Part shown: positions 1 through 7,646 of the stretch, piece by piece
Layout: each line of letters opens with the position of its first letter
Numbering within the stretch: position 1 is the stretch's first letter
Assembly: GCA_002503595.1 (NCBI GenBank)
Contig: DASC01000049.1
Span: forward strand, 1,315-14,608
Reading direction: 5' to 3'
Origin: Candidatus Methanogaster sp. UBA203
GTDB taxonomy: Archaea; Halobacteriota; Methanosarcinia; Methanosarcinales; Methanogasteraceae
Length of the DNA stretch: 13,294 bases
Position numbers and translations under genes: made by a program
Notes under the pieces: model-generated
What the model was told of the DNA's origin: nothing
Database searches by the model: none
Seen by the model: only the letters and a program-made list of their open reading frames with translations

Positions 1-1
1 G

Positions 2-61
2 GCGACAGAGACCGTGCTGGAACAGGCAGCGCTGATATGCAACGTCCGGATCGAAACTTAA
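2..61 (+). CDS. Possible 3' end of a gene running in from the left edge
   Basis: Frame 2 is open from the left edge of the window to a TAA at 59-61, giving a 19-residue tail (ATETVLEQAALICNVRIET). Codon choice (GTG CTG GAA CAG, GTC CGG ATC GAA) resembles the confident genes in the window, but the stretch is too short to be sure. If real, the gene converges on rnhB, which ends at 246 on the other strand. No family is recognised. It may be only a chance open frame. Confidence 0.3.
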   Translation, partial: ATETVLEQAALICNVRIET

Positions 62-245
62 AGCCGCTATAAATTGGGCAGTATGGGTCATGAGACAGAT
101 CCGGAAGAGTTTATTTCGTAAGTGGACGATCCAACGCCAACTGTAACATCCAAGAACCCGACACCCACCATGATGTCGGCGCCCGGCATAAGTGCCCCCG
201 CCCCGACTGCTACACTAATGTACCGCGCAACGATTGAGCGTCCGG

Positions 246-887
246 TCACAGCGTTCTCTGTGCTGCTGCCGCTGACACGTTTCTCGTAGTCTTCCACGAG
301 TGCCGTACCCACTCCGGAAAACCCTTGTGCTCACGGAACCACTCCCGCATGAACCGGATGGTCTTTGGATCGGACGGATACCCGCTGCCGAAATCCCCGA
401 CCTCCCGCCGCAGCGTCTCGACTGCGTGATCCCTCTGCACCTTTGCGATAATGGACGCTGCGGCAACGATCGGGTAGGTCGCATCGGCTTTGTGCCGTGC
501 AGTAATCATGAGATGGTGCTTGCAGGACCCCTGCACGTTTCTTCCGAACCGCGCCTCATTGACATCGGCAGCATCCAGGAATGCATGTTCGGGTTTCAGG
601 TTCTCAAGCACTCTTGCAAATGCCTTGACCATGATCTCGTTCATCGTCATGACCGTGCGCAGTTCGTCGATCTGGTGTGCGCTCACCTCCAGTACAAACC
701 AGCCGTCAACTATTTTTTTTATCTCTCCGTCAAAAAACTCGCGTCTCTTTGGAGTCAGTTTCTTGGAGTCTTTCAGACCGAGTCCATCGATCAGACGCAT
801 CCTTTCCTCCTCTACAAGCACGCCGGCAACGCACATCGGACCGATCACCGGACCTTTGCCTGCTTCATCGATTCCTGCGATCTTCAT
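246..887 (-). CDS. rnhB: Ribonuclease HII
   Basis: This enzyme cleaves the RNA strand of RNA-DNA hybrids and nicks 5' to single ribonucleotides misincorporated in DNA, acting in the cytoplasm with divalent metal. From the ATG at 887 the product is 213 aa, the usual archaeal length. The active-site set is visible: D7 and E8 in GIDEAGKGPVIGP, D105 in HAFLDAADV, D135 in RHKADATYP. The family ASIIAKVQRD segment (about 144-153) and the GSGYPSD loop with Y170 are also present. The frame stays open to a GTG at 902, which would add five residues (MPSPT). I chose ATG 887 because archaeal RNases HII start with M-K-I-A-G-I-D-E, and a TATA-like box is centred about 31 bases upstream, which fits a leaderless or very short-leader message. 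No clear ribosome site precedes either start. It is divergent from the hdr operon. Confidence 0.95.
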   Translation of the reverse strand: MKIAGIDEAGKGPVIGPMCVAGVLVEEERMRLIDGLGLKDSKKLTPKRREFFDGEIKKIVDGWFVLEVSAHQIDELRTVMTMNEIMVKAFARVLENLKPEHAFLDAADVNEARFGRNVQGSCKHHLMITARHKADATYPIVAAASIIAKVQRDHAVETLRREVGDFGSGYPSDPKTIRFMREWFREHKGFPEWVRHSWKTTRNVSAAAAQRTL

Positions 888-911
888 GGTCGGTGATGGC
901 ACAGAGGGGGG

Positions 912-925
912 ATAAATGTATTTAT
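912..925 (-). promoter_or_regulatory. TATA-like promoter box for rnhB
   Basis: The palindromic AT box ATAAATGTATTTAT (two 6-base arms around GT) is centred 31 bases upstream of the rnhB ATG. Archaeal TATA boxes lie about 26 bases before the transcription start, so the message would begin within a few bases of the start codon. Its symmetry means it could also act as an operator. This is inferred from position and composition only. Confidence 0.5.
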
Positions 926-1149
926 GACTCTGTTAAAATTTATTCAAGGTGCGCCGACGTGCTTGCTCGAGTATTTGACCGAGATCACGGCACCATCTGA
1001 AAATCCGAATACGTTTCCATCGATTATCGGTTCGCGATTGTCCGTTAAATTCGCGCAATTCGTGATGAAACACGGCAAAACATCACCACGCCCACCGTCA
1101 TCCTCAGCACCGGAGAGACTTGACATCCGAAACGTCCTTGACATTCCGA

Positions 1150-1184
1150 AACCTTTTAATATTCTCCTGCCATCCACTATATCT
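1150..1184 (+). promoter_or_regulatory. Candidate promoter of the hdr operon
   Basis: Two AT-rich boxes, CTTTTAATATTC (about 1152-1163) and ACTATATCT (1176-1184), lie 105-135 bases before the first hdr start. Either could act as an archaeal TATA box, giving a 5' leader of roughly 80-105 bases. The choice is positional guesswork; no binding-protein site was recognised. Confidence 0.25.
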
Positions 1185-1288
1185 ACCTATGAGTAAATCC
1201 TTGTTTCGCATGAACCATCTCCAGATAGCAGATGGATAACACTTCATGATCGTTATAAGTTAACAAACGGAGCAGTAGGTGAATATCG

Positions 1289-2374
1289 GTGACCAATAAT
1301 TCAAGCAATACTCAAGTGTGTTACCAGTGCGGCACCTGTACTGCCATCTGTCCTGTGCGTAGGGTTGTGAAATTCTCTCCGAGAGTCGCAATCTACGATT
1401 CAAACATCTACGACACAGATACAGACGTCTGGGATTGTCTTACCTGCGGACAGTGCGAAGTGGCGTGTCCACAGGGTGTGCGGTTGCTGGACTTCTTCCT
1501 CGATCAGAGAATCGGGGGCAAGCCCAGCGATATCGTGCACAAAGGCGTCTTTACAGAACTGGCAGACTTGATGACGCGGCTTGGTAACAGCAAAACGACC
1601 CTCCTTGAGGGTGACGGCGCATCCGGAATCGGATACTTCCCCGGATGTGTGGACTTCCACGACATGTTCTTTGACCTGGATGTGGATTTTGGAGAGATTG
1701 CAACGTCCTCTGTAACGCTCCTCGCAAAAGCAGGACTCAGCCCTAGAATCATGCAGCTCAAATGCTGCGGGCACGACGAGCTCTGGCAGGGGAATCAGGA
1801 GATGTTCGATAAGCTCAAAGAGGCGAACACGAAGATCATCAACGAGAGCGGAATCGAAACGCTCGTTGTGAGCTGTGCGGAGTGCTACAGGACATTTCTG
1901 ATGGATTACGACCTAGATTGCGAGGTTAAGCACATCAGTCAGGTTCTCGCAGATGCTGATCTCGGAATAACGAATGGCAGTGCGACTGCTGCAATCCATG
2001 ACGCGTGCAGGCTCGGACGCCACACAGGCGAGTATGAGGCCCCACGAAAGGCGATTGCAGCAACCGGCGCAAACATCGTCGAGATGCAGCACAACAAGGA
2101 GAACGCTCTCTGTTGCGGCGTCAGTTCGATGATGAACTGCAACGACCGCACAAAAGCACTCCGGGTCCTGCGGATGGATGAGGCGAAAGCGACGGGTGCG
2201 GATGTGCTGATCACGTCGTGTCCGAAGTGTCTTGCACATCTGAACTGCCTCAAGGAAGAGGAGGATTCCGAGCACGGGCATGATTACCCGTTTGAGGTGA
2301 TGGATCTTACCGTGTATCTGGCACGCAAACTTGGTAGTGGCAATGGCGGCGATGGAGGCGATGGAGATGAGTGA
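1289..2374 (+). CDS. HdrD-like protein: fused ferredoxin (HdrC) and double CCG (HdrB) domains
   Basis: This is an iron-sulfur protein with the build of a heterodisulfide reductase catalytic subunit. Two [4Fe-4S] ferredoxin motifs come first (C11/C14/C17/C21-P and C50/C53/C56/C60-P). Two cysteine-rich CCG domains follow: C120-X38-CC(159-160)-X35-C196-X2-C199, and C240-X34-CC(275-276)-X34-C311-X2-C314. In HdrB/HdrD such domains bind the non-cubane [4Fe-4S] clusters that split CoM-S-S-CoB. At 361 aa it is somewhat shorter than Methanosarcina HdrD and lacks any membrane segment, so it is cytoplasmic unless it has a partner. The start is a GTG with AGGTGA at 1277-1282, six bases upstream. The tail is Gly/Asp-rich (GNGGDGGDGDE). 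It overlaps hdrC by 8 bases, so it should be co-made with the HdrCBA set. The substrate may be CoM-S-S-CoB or another disulfide; the sequence cannot decide. Confidence 0.85.
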   Translation: MTNNSSNTQVCYQCGTCTAICPVRRVVKFSPRVAIYDSNIYDTDTDVWDCLTCGQCEVACPQGVRLLDFFLDQRIGGKPSDIVHKGVFTELADLMTRLGNSKTTLLEGDGASGIGYFPGCVDFHDMFFDLDVDFGEIATSSVTLLAKAGLSPRIMQLKCCGHDELWQGNQEMFDKLKEANTKIINESGIETLVVSCAECYRTFLMDYDLDCEVKHISQVLADADLGITNGSATAAIHDACRLGRHTGEYEAPRKAIAATGANIVEMQHNKENALCCGVSSMMNCNDRTKALRVLRMDEAKATGADVLITSCPKCLAHLNCLKEEEDSEHGHDYPFEVMDLTVYLARKLGSGNGGDGGDGDE

Positions 2375-2894
2375 CACAATCAAGACAAGCGATCTCGACA
2401 AGGCATTCAAAGACGAGGTGCTGACCGAACCCGGTGCTGAAAAATTGATTTTGTGCTTCAACTGCACGGGCTGTACTGCCGGCTGCACGATGGCGGAGCA
2501 CGAGCCAAACTACAACATCAGGCAGCTCCTCAGGATGGCAAATCTCGGAATGCGGGATGAGCTTCTGAACCATCCGTACCTCTGGAACTGCACGACCTGC
2601 TACAAGTGCCAGGAGAGATGCCCGCAGGGTGTTCCGAACGTGGACATCCTTTTAAAGATCCGAACGATGGCTGTGCACAGCGGAATCATGCTCGACAATC
2701 ACAGGAAGGTTGCGCAGTTGATGGCAAAGACCGGGCACGCAGTCCCGATAAACGATGATAACAAGGAGAAGCGGAAAAAACTCGGGTTAAATGAGCTCCC
2801 TGAGACCGTGCACAACTACCCTGATGCGCTAGAAGAGGTGCACAAGATCGTTGCTACAACGAAGTTTGATAAACTGACGGAGGACAAATCATGA
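2367..2894 (+). CDS. hdrC: Heterodisulfide reductase subunit C
   Basis: HdrC is the two-cluster ferredoxin-like subunit that relays electrons from HdrA to the catalytic HdrB. The product from ATG 2367 is 175 aa. Two [4Fe-4S] motifs are visible: CFNCTGCTAGC near residue 30, and CTTCYKCQERCP in the middle. The fourth cysteine of the first motif is followed by Thr rather than the usual Pro. The frame is open to a TTG at 2331, but GGAGG at 2354-2358 sits eight bases before ATG 2367, so I use MSDTIKTSDLDK as the start. The gene overlaps the HdrD-like gene upstream by 8 bases and hdrB downstream by ATGA, indicating translational coupling and fixed stoichiometry. Confidence 0.92.
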   Translation: MSDTIKTSDLDKAFKDEVLTEPGAEKLILCFNCTGCTAGCTMAEHEPNYNIRQLLRMANLGMRDELLNHPYLWNCTTCYKCQERCPQGVPNVDILLKIRTMAVHSGIMLDNHRKVAQLMAKTGHAVPINDDNKEKRKKLGLNELPETVHNYPDALEEVHKIVATTKFDKLTEDKS

Positions 2895-3790
2895 GTGAAC
2901 TATCATTCTTCCTCGGATGTATCGCGCCGAACAGGTACCCTGGAATCGAGAAAGCCACAAAGATCGTGATGGAAGAATTAGGCGTGCATCTTCTGGAACT
3001 GAAAGGGGCGTCATGCTGTCCCGCGCCCGGTGTTTTCAGGTCATTCGACAAGCTCACATGGCTTGCGCTTGCATCTCGAAACGTTGTGCTATCCGAAGAG
3101 ATGGGTGTAGACCTCCTGACGGTCTGCAACGGATGCTTTGGGTCGCTTGTGGATGCGAACAACCTCTTGAAAGAAGATGAGCAACTCCGAAGCGATGTTA
3201 ACAAAGTGCTTGCAGAGGTCGGACGCGAGTTCAAGGGTACGATCCGGGTGCGCCACATCATGGAGTACCTGTACGATGACGTTGGTGTCGAGAAGGTCAA
3301 AGAATCGATCAAATACCCTGTTGACCTGAAGGTCGCTGTCCATTACGGCTGCCACCTGATCAAGCCGTCGAAGGAGCGGCATCTCGGCAGTATCGAGAAC
3401 CCGACGTTCTTTGACGAGCTTGTTGAGGCAACAGGAGCGGAATCGGTGATGTACAAGGACAAGAACGCGTGCTGCGGCGCAGGCGGCGGTGTGCGGACAT
3501 CAGCCCTTGAGACCGCACTCAAGCTTGCCAGAGCGAAACTCGAAAATGCGAAGGCGGCTGGCGTTGACTGCATCGTGGACGCATGTCCCTTCTGCCACCT
3601 CCAGATGGATGTTGGTCAGACCGAAATTGCAAAGAAGTTCGGAGATGTTTTTAATATGCCAATCGTTCACTATTCACAGCTTCTCGGGCTTGGGATGGGA
3701 TATACCCCACAGGAACTCGGTATCGACATGAACTACGTCAAGAACGACAAGTTCATATCAAAGATTGAGGAGATAGGGGGTGGCAAGTAA
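2891..3790 (+). CDS. hdrB: Heterodisulfide reductase subunit B
   Basis: This is the catalytic subunit that reduces the CoM-S-S-CoB disulfide (or a related acceptor) at two non-cubane iron-sulfur clusters. At 299 aa it is of normal length. Both CCG motifs are complete: C10-X31-CC(42-43)-X35-C79-X2-C82, and C154-X39-CC(194-195)-X36-C232-X2-C235. Family landmarks FFLGCIAPNRYPG, GASCCPAPG and ACCGAGGGVR are all present. The start ATG overlaps the hdrC stop (ATGA), with GGAGGA at 2879-2884 as ribosome site, and the stop overlaps the hdrA start. It is the second HdrB-type module in this operon, after the HdrD-like protein. Confidence 0.95.
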   Translation: MSELSFFLGCIAPNRYPGIEKATKIVMEELGVHLLELKGASCCPAPGVFRSFDKLTWLALASRNVVLSEEMGVDLLTVCNGCFGSLVDANNLLKEDEQLRSDVNKVLAEVGREFKGTIRVRHIMEYLYDDVGVEKVKESIKYPVDLKVAVHYGCHLIKPSKERHLGSIENPTFFDELVEATGAESVMYKDKNACCGAGGGVRTSALETALKLARAKLENAKAAGVDCIVDACPFCHLQMDVGQTEIAKKFGDVFNMPIVHYSQLLGLGMGYTPQELGIDMNYVKNDKFISKIEEIGGGK

Positions 3791-6700
3791 TGGCAGAATT
3801 AGTAGGAGCGGTCGCGGTTGCTGGAGGCGGCATCGCTGGCATCCAGTCAGCGCTCGACCTTGCTGACAGCGGGCTTAAGGTCTACCTGATCGAGTCGACC
3901 CCGTCGATCGGCGGCGTGATGGCGCAGCTCGACAAGACATTCCCGACGCTCGACTGTTCGATGTGTACGCTCTCGCCAAAGCTTGCGGAGGCGTCAAGAC
4001 ACCCGAACATCGAACTCCTGACCTACAGCGAGATCAAGGAGATATCGGGAACTGCTGGCAACTTCGAGGTCACGGTAACGAGAAAAGCAACGTTTGTTGA
4101 TCCTGACAAGTGTACCGCGTGCGAACTCTGTCTTGCCAAGTGCCCCTCAAAGGTTCTTGACGAGTACAACGCCGGAATGAGCAAGAGAAAGGCGATCTAC
4201 CTTCCGTTCCCGCAGGCAGTGCCAAGGGTGATGACGATCGATGCCGAGCACTGTCTCTATCTGACAAAGGGCAAGTGCGGCAACTGCAAGAAGGTCTGTG
4301 AGAACGACGCGATCGACTACGAGATGAAAGACAGGGATGAGGCGATCAACGTCGGATCAGTCATCCTCTCGACAGGATTTACGCCGTTTGACCCGACCGA
4401 ACTTGAGCAGTACCATTATGAGCACCCCGATGTCGTGACATCTCTTGAGTTCGAGAGGCTCCTCTCCTCATCAGGTCCGTATGTGGGTCATGTGAAGATG
4501 GCGAACGGCGAAACTCCGAAGAAGATCGCGTGGCTCCAGTGCATAGGATCACGCAACCCAGAGATCGGGCGTCCGAACTGTTCTGCGGTCTGCTGCATGT
4601 ACGCAACCAAGGAAGCGATGGTTGCGATGGAGCATGACTCAGAACTCGAGACCACGATCTTCAACATCGATGTGCGGGCGTTTGGAAAGGGCTTTGAGCA
4701 GTTCTACCAGCGTGCGAAGAATGAAAAGGGGACCAGGTTCATCCGTTCACGCCCATCAGGTGTTGACATCGATCCGGTCACAAACCAGCTGTCCCTGCGA
4801 TACGAGGTCGAGGGATCGACCGAAACAGCGTGCGAGGAGTTTGACATGGTCGTGCTCTCGATCGGTCTCACGCCATCAGAATCGAGCAAGAAGCTTGCGG
4901 AGATTGCAGGTGTTTCCATGGACGAGTACGGAAACATCGCAACCACAATCGATGCGCCGATGACGACGAGCGTTCCCGGAATCTTCGCATGTGGCACGAT
5001 CGCCGCACCAAAGGACATACCTGACACGGTGGCGGACGCATCAGGCGCAGCATCGAAGGCACACTCGATCCTTGCATCAGAGCGTGGAACGCTCGTAACC
5101 GAGCGGACGTATCCGCCTGAGAAGGACGTAACAGAGGAGGAACCGAGAATCGGAGTCGTCGTCTGCGACTGCGGAATCAACATCGCATCAGTTGTGGACG
5201 TTCCCGCGGTCGTCGAGTACGTAAATACCCTGCCTCATGTGGTTCACGCTTATGAGCAGACGTATGCGTGCTCAACAGACTCGCTAGACCACATAAAGGA
5301 TGTAATCAAGGAACACAACTTAAATAGGGTCGTTGTAGCCTCGTGTACCCCGAGAACGCACGAACCGCTCTTCCAGGATACGTGCAGGGACGCAGGCTTG
5401 AACCCGTACCTATTCGAGCTTGCAAACATCAGGGAGCACTGTTCGTGGGTGCACCAGCAGGAGCCCGATCGGGCTACCGAGAAGGCAAAAGACATCATCA
5501 GGATGAGCGTTGCACGGGTTGCACTTCTCGATCCCCTCTACACCCAGAAACTCGACTTCAACCACGGAGGGCTCGTCATCGGCGGCGGTGTTGCAGGCAT
5601 GACCGCAGCACTCGATATTGCTGAGAAGGGCTTTACGACACACCTTATTGAGAGGGAACCGGAACTCGGCGGTCTTCTCGGGACGTTTACGAGGCTGCAG
5701 GACGGAAGAACGACGAGCGAGATCCTTGACCCGATGATTGCGGCTGTTAAGAGCAATCCGAATCTCTCAGTCTACACAGGCACAACGCTTGACGAGGTCG
5801 AGGGTGCGATGGGCCGCTTCAAAGGGAAACTCTCTGACGGCACAGAGATCGAGTTTGGTAGCGCAATAATCGCAACCGGAGCAAACGAGTTCGAACCAGA
5901 GGGCTACTTCGGATACGGAAGCGATAACGTGATCACGCAGTCGGCACTCGAGGTGAAACTCGACGAAGGAACCGTTGATGCTACGAATGTTGTGATGATC
6001 CAGTGTGCAGGCGGCAGAAACGACGAGAGGCCTTACTGCTCACGGGTCTGCTGCACCACAGCGATGAAGAACGCAATCCGGCTGAAGGAGGAAGACCCCG
6101 AACGGAATATCTACGTCCTTTACCGTGACATCAGGACGTACGGCGTCTGGGAGGAACTCTACACCCGCGCACGTGAACTCGGCGTCCTATTCATGCGCTA
6201 CACTGAGGACGACGAGCCGGTTGTTGCGGATGGAACGGTGACGATCACGGACAAACTCCTGAATGACACGAAGTTCGAGATTGCAACAGACCTAGTCGTC
6301 CTGAGTGCACCGCTTGTTGCACCAGATGGCGTGGAGGACACTGCAATGCTCTTTAAGGTGCCTGTTGATTCCAACAGGTTCTTCCTCGAGGCGCACATCA
6401 AGCTGCGACCAGTTGACTTCGCAACCGATGGCGTATTCCTCGCAGGATGTTCACAGGCACCAAAGCTCGTGGACGAATCGATCTCACAAGCATCCGCTGC
6501 CGCATCGCGGGCATGTTCGATCCTTGCGAAGGAACAGCTTGAGACGAGCGGTGTCATCTCGGTCGTGGACGAGGACGTCTGCATCGGCTGCGGCAGGTGC
6601 ATCGAGGTATGCCCGTACGGCGCACCGGAATTAAAAGAGGTCGAGGTTGTGACCGAGGAGATCACTTACATTACCCGCAAGAGCGAGATCGACCCTGCGA

Positions 6701-6837
6701 TCTGCAAGGGCTGCGGATCATGTGCAGCCGAATGCCCGACAGGTGCGATCACATCACGGCACTTCACCACAAAACAGATATCAGCCGTGATCGACGCATT
6801 CGCATTTGCTGATGGTAGCATTGAGGAGGTGGCGTAA
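3790..6837 (+). CDS. hdrA: Double-length heterodisulfide reductase subunit A (fused HdrA-HdrA)
   Basis: This is the flavin subunit, the expected site of electron bifurcation or confurcation. At 1015 aa it is far longer than the roughly 650 aa of methanogen HdrA, because it is two HdrA-like units in tandem. Unit 1 has FAD motif GGGIAG (12-17), TFPTLDCSMCTLSPKL (50-64), inserted ferredoxin clusters C108/C111/C114/C118 and C155/C163/C166/C170, and the HdrA cysteine set C251, C264, C268, C269. From about 455 comes the domain that normally begins HdrA (CDCGINIAS, SCTPRTHEP, NIREHCSWVH). A second FAD fold follows with GGGVAG (598-603) and C739, C750, C754, C755, but without the inserted ferredoxin. 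The C-terminal clusters are C931/C934/C937/C941 and C972/C975/C978/C982. The start overlaps the hdrB stop (TAATG). BamE-type HdrA proteins are a known double-length parallel. Confidence 0.93.
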   Translation: MAELVGAVAVAGGGIAGIQSALDLADSGLKVYLIESTPSIGGVMAQLDKTFPTLDCSMCTLSPKLAEASRHPNIELLTYSEIKEISGTAGNFEVTVTRKATFVDPDKCTACELCLAKCPSKVLDEYNAGMSKRKAIYLPFPQAVPRVMTIDAEHCLYLTKGKCGNCKKVCENDAIDYEMKDRDEAINVGSVILSTGFTPFDPTELEQYHYEHPDVVTSLEFERLLSSSGPYVGHVKMANGETPKKIAWLQCIGSRNPEIGRPNCSAVCCMYATKEAMVAMEHDSELETTIFNIDVRAFGKGFEQFYQRAKNEKGTRFIRSRPSGVDIDPVTNQLSLRYEVEGSTETACEEFDMVVLSIGLTPSESSKKLAEIAGVSMDEYGNIATTIDAPMTTSVPGIFACGTIAAPKDIPDTVADASGAASKAHSILASERGTLVTERTYPPEKDVTEEEPRIGVVVCDCGINIASVVDVPAVVEYVNTLPHVVHAYEQTYACSTDSLDHIKDVIKEHNLNRVVVASCTPRTHEPLFQDTCRDAGLNPYLFELANIREHCSWVHQQEPDRATEKAKDIIRMSVARVALLDPLYTQKLDFNHGGLVIGGGVAGMTAALDIAEKGFTTHLIEREPELGGLLGTFTRLQDGRTTSEILDPMIAAVKSNPNLSVYTGTTLDEVEGAMGRFKGKLSDGTEIEFGSAIIATGANEFEPEGYFGYGSDNVITQSALEVKLDEGTVDATNVVMIQCAGGRNDERPYCSRVCCTTAMKNAIRLKEEDPERNIYVLYRDIRTYGVWEELYTRARELGVLFMRYTEDDEPVVADGTVTITDKLLNDTKFEIATDLVVLSAPLVAPDGVEDTAMLFKVPVDSNRFFLEAHIKLRPVDFATDGVFLAGCSQAPKLVDESISQASAAASRACSILAKEQLETSGVISVVDEDVCIGCGRCIEVCPYGAPELKEVEVVTEEITYITRKSEIDPAICKGCGSCAAECPTGAITSRHFTTKQISAVIDAFAFADGSIEEVA

Positions 6838-7248
6838 ATGGCTGAATTCGAACCACGAATCGTGATGTTCTGCTGCAACTGGTGTTCGTATGCAGGAGCA
6901 GACCTTGCCGGCGTCGGCAGGCTCCAGTACCCGACAAACACCCGGGTCATACGCGTGATGTGCTCAAGCAGGATACAGCCCACGTTCATCCTGCAGGCAT
7001 TAAAAGACGGTGCGGACGGCGTTCTGGTCACAGGATGCCACATCGGCGACTGCCACTACATCGACGGCAATGTCCACACCGAGGAGCGGATGGAGAACGT
7101 AGTCGATGCGATGAAGCACCTCGGACTCGAGGGCAGGGTGCATCTTGAATGGGTCTCTGCAAGCGAGGGACCGAAGTTCAGGGATACGGTCACCGAGTTT
7201 GTCGAGCAGATCAAGGCGCTGGGCCCAAGTCCGCTTCGGGCGGAATAG
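6838..7248 (+). CDS. mvhD: MvhD-type iron-sulfur subunit
   Basis: MvhD is the small [2Fe-2S] protein that passes electrons from a donor enzyme (MvhAG hydrogenase, formate dehydrogenase or others) to HdrA. The 136-aa length is normal. The expected cysteines are C12, C13, C16 (FCCNWCSYAGAD), C42 (VMCSSR) and C67/C72 (TGCHIGDCHY). The start follows the hdrA TAA with no gap, behind GAGGAGGTGG at 6823-6832. It is the last gene of the operon, and a hairpin plus T-run follows. No hydrogenase, FdhAB or F420-binding FrhB gene accompanies it here, so its donor must be encoded elsewhere. Confidence 0.93.
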   Translation: MAEFEPRIVMFCCNWCSYAGADLAGVGRLQYPTNTRVIRVMCSSRIQPTFILQALKDGADGVLVTGCHIGDCHYIDGNVHTEERMENVVDAMKHLGLEGRVHLEWVSASEGPKFRDTVTEFVEQIKALGPSPLRAE

Positions 7249-7289
7249 GCGCGAACGCGAAAGTTTAGGTTATCGCGGGTGGCGGCAGG

Positions 7290-7316
7290 CGGGTCGTCGC
7301 CCGGTTCTTGTTTTTT
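7290..7316 (+). terminator. Likely transcription terminator of the hdr operon
   Basis: A short stem CGGG (7290-7293) with CCCG (7300-7303) is followed by a T-rich run ending in six T at 7311-7316, 60 bases after the mvhD stop. In archaea the T-run is the effective signal; the stem is weak. Confidence 0.45.
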
Positions 7317-7391
7317 CGACCAATAAGACGCGAATTGAGTCGCAATGCTTATACGATATTAGCCGGATATCAGATGCATAAGGCGAACATC

Positions 7392-7646
7392 ATGACGACA
7401 CTAACGTTAAACATACCCAAAGGACTTGGAAACCACATGAAACTTCTGATAGAAGATGGTGTATACCACACAATGGATGAACTTGTTGCAGATGCGGTTC
7501 GGATATTGTTGGAGGCTCGAACCCACGCGCCTGTTCAGTCGCACGAATACTACTGGAACAGATTAACGGCAGAGCGCGATGTCGAGATAACAGAGGACGA
7601 ATTGGACCGGGTAATCCACGAAATCCGCACTGAGATGGTAGAGTGA
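7392..7646 (+). CDS. Ribbon-helix-helix antitoxin-like protein
   Basis: This is probably the antitoxin of the PIN-domain toxin encoded next to it, binding DNA as a dimer and neutralising the toxin with its C-terminus. From ATG 7392 the product is 84 aa. Residues 1-43 fit a ribbon-helix-helix fold: strand TLTLNIPKG, helix GNHMKLLIEDG, then YHTMDELVADAVRILLEA. The charged tail (about 58-84, ERDVEITEDELDRVIHEIR) would be the toxin-binding part. The frame opens further upstream to 7308, but a TATA-like CTTATACGATATTAG (about 7347-7361) suggests transcription starts near 7380. It overlaps the toxin start by GTGA. Confidence 0.75.
   Translation: MTTLTLNIPKGLGNHMKLLIEDGVYHTMDELVADAVRILLEARTHAPVQSHEYYWNRLTAERDVEITEDELDRVIHEIRTEMVE

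Larger units (their letters stand above)
903..1288. other. Divergent intergenic region between rnhB and the hdr operon
   Basis: I see no confident gene in these 386 bases. The - strand has a small frame ending at 944. From its ATG at 1144 it would encode 66 aa (starting MSRTFRMSSLSG, with the internal stretch FITNCANLTDN), and it lies between a TATA-like GATATAG and rnhB. The opposite strand is open over the same stretch, and neither product resembles a family I know. AT-rich boxes on the + strand at 1153-1162 (TTTTAATATT), 1177-1184 and 1253-1260 are candidate hdr promoter elements. The last is too close to the ribosome site at 1277-1282 to be the main one. Confidence 0.4.

Noticed and set aside
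88..312. - strand frame of 74 codons overlapping the rnhB 3' end (starts MGTALVEDYEKRV)
   Set aside because: It begins inside rnhB in another frame, has low-complexity Gly/Val/Ser content, no ribosome site and no family resemblance.
300..896. Long + strand frame opposite rnhB
   Set aside because: Antisense shadow of a clearly recognised RNase HII with all catalytic residues.
924..1196. + strand 90-codon frame in the intergenic region
   Set aside because: No family, no promoter or ribosome site, and it overlaps an equally open frame on the other strand.
4070..4267. - strand frames inside hdrA (for example 4070-4267, 4704-5183, 6198-6665)
   Set aside because: Antisense shadows over well-conserved HdrA motifs.
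7145..7381. + strand frame running over the mvhD end and the terminator
   Set aside because: It starts inside mvhD in another frame and is arginine-rich shadow sequence.
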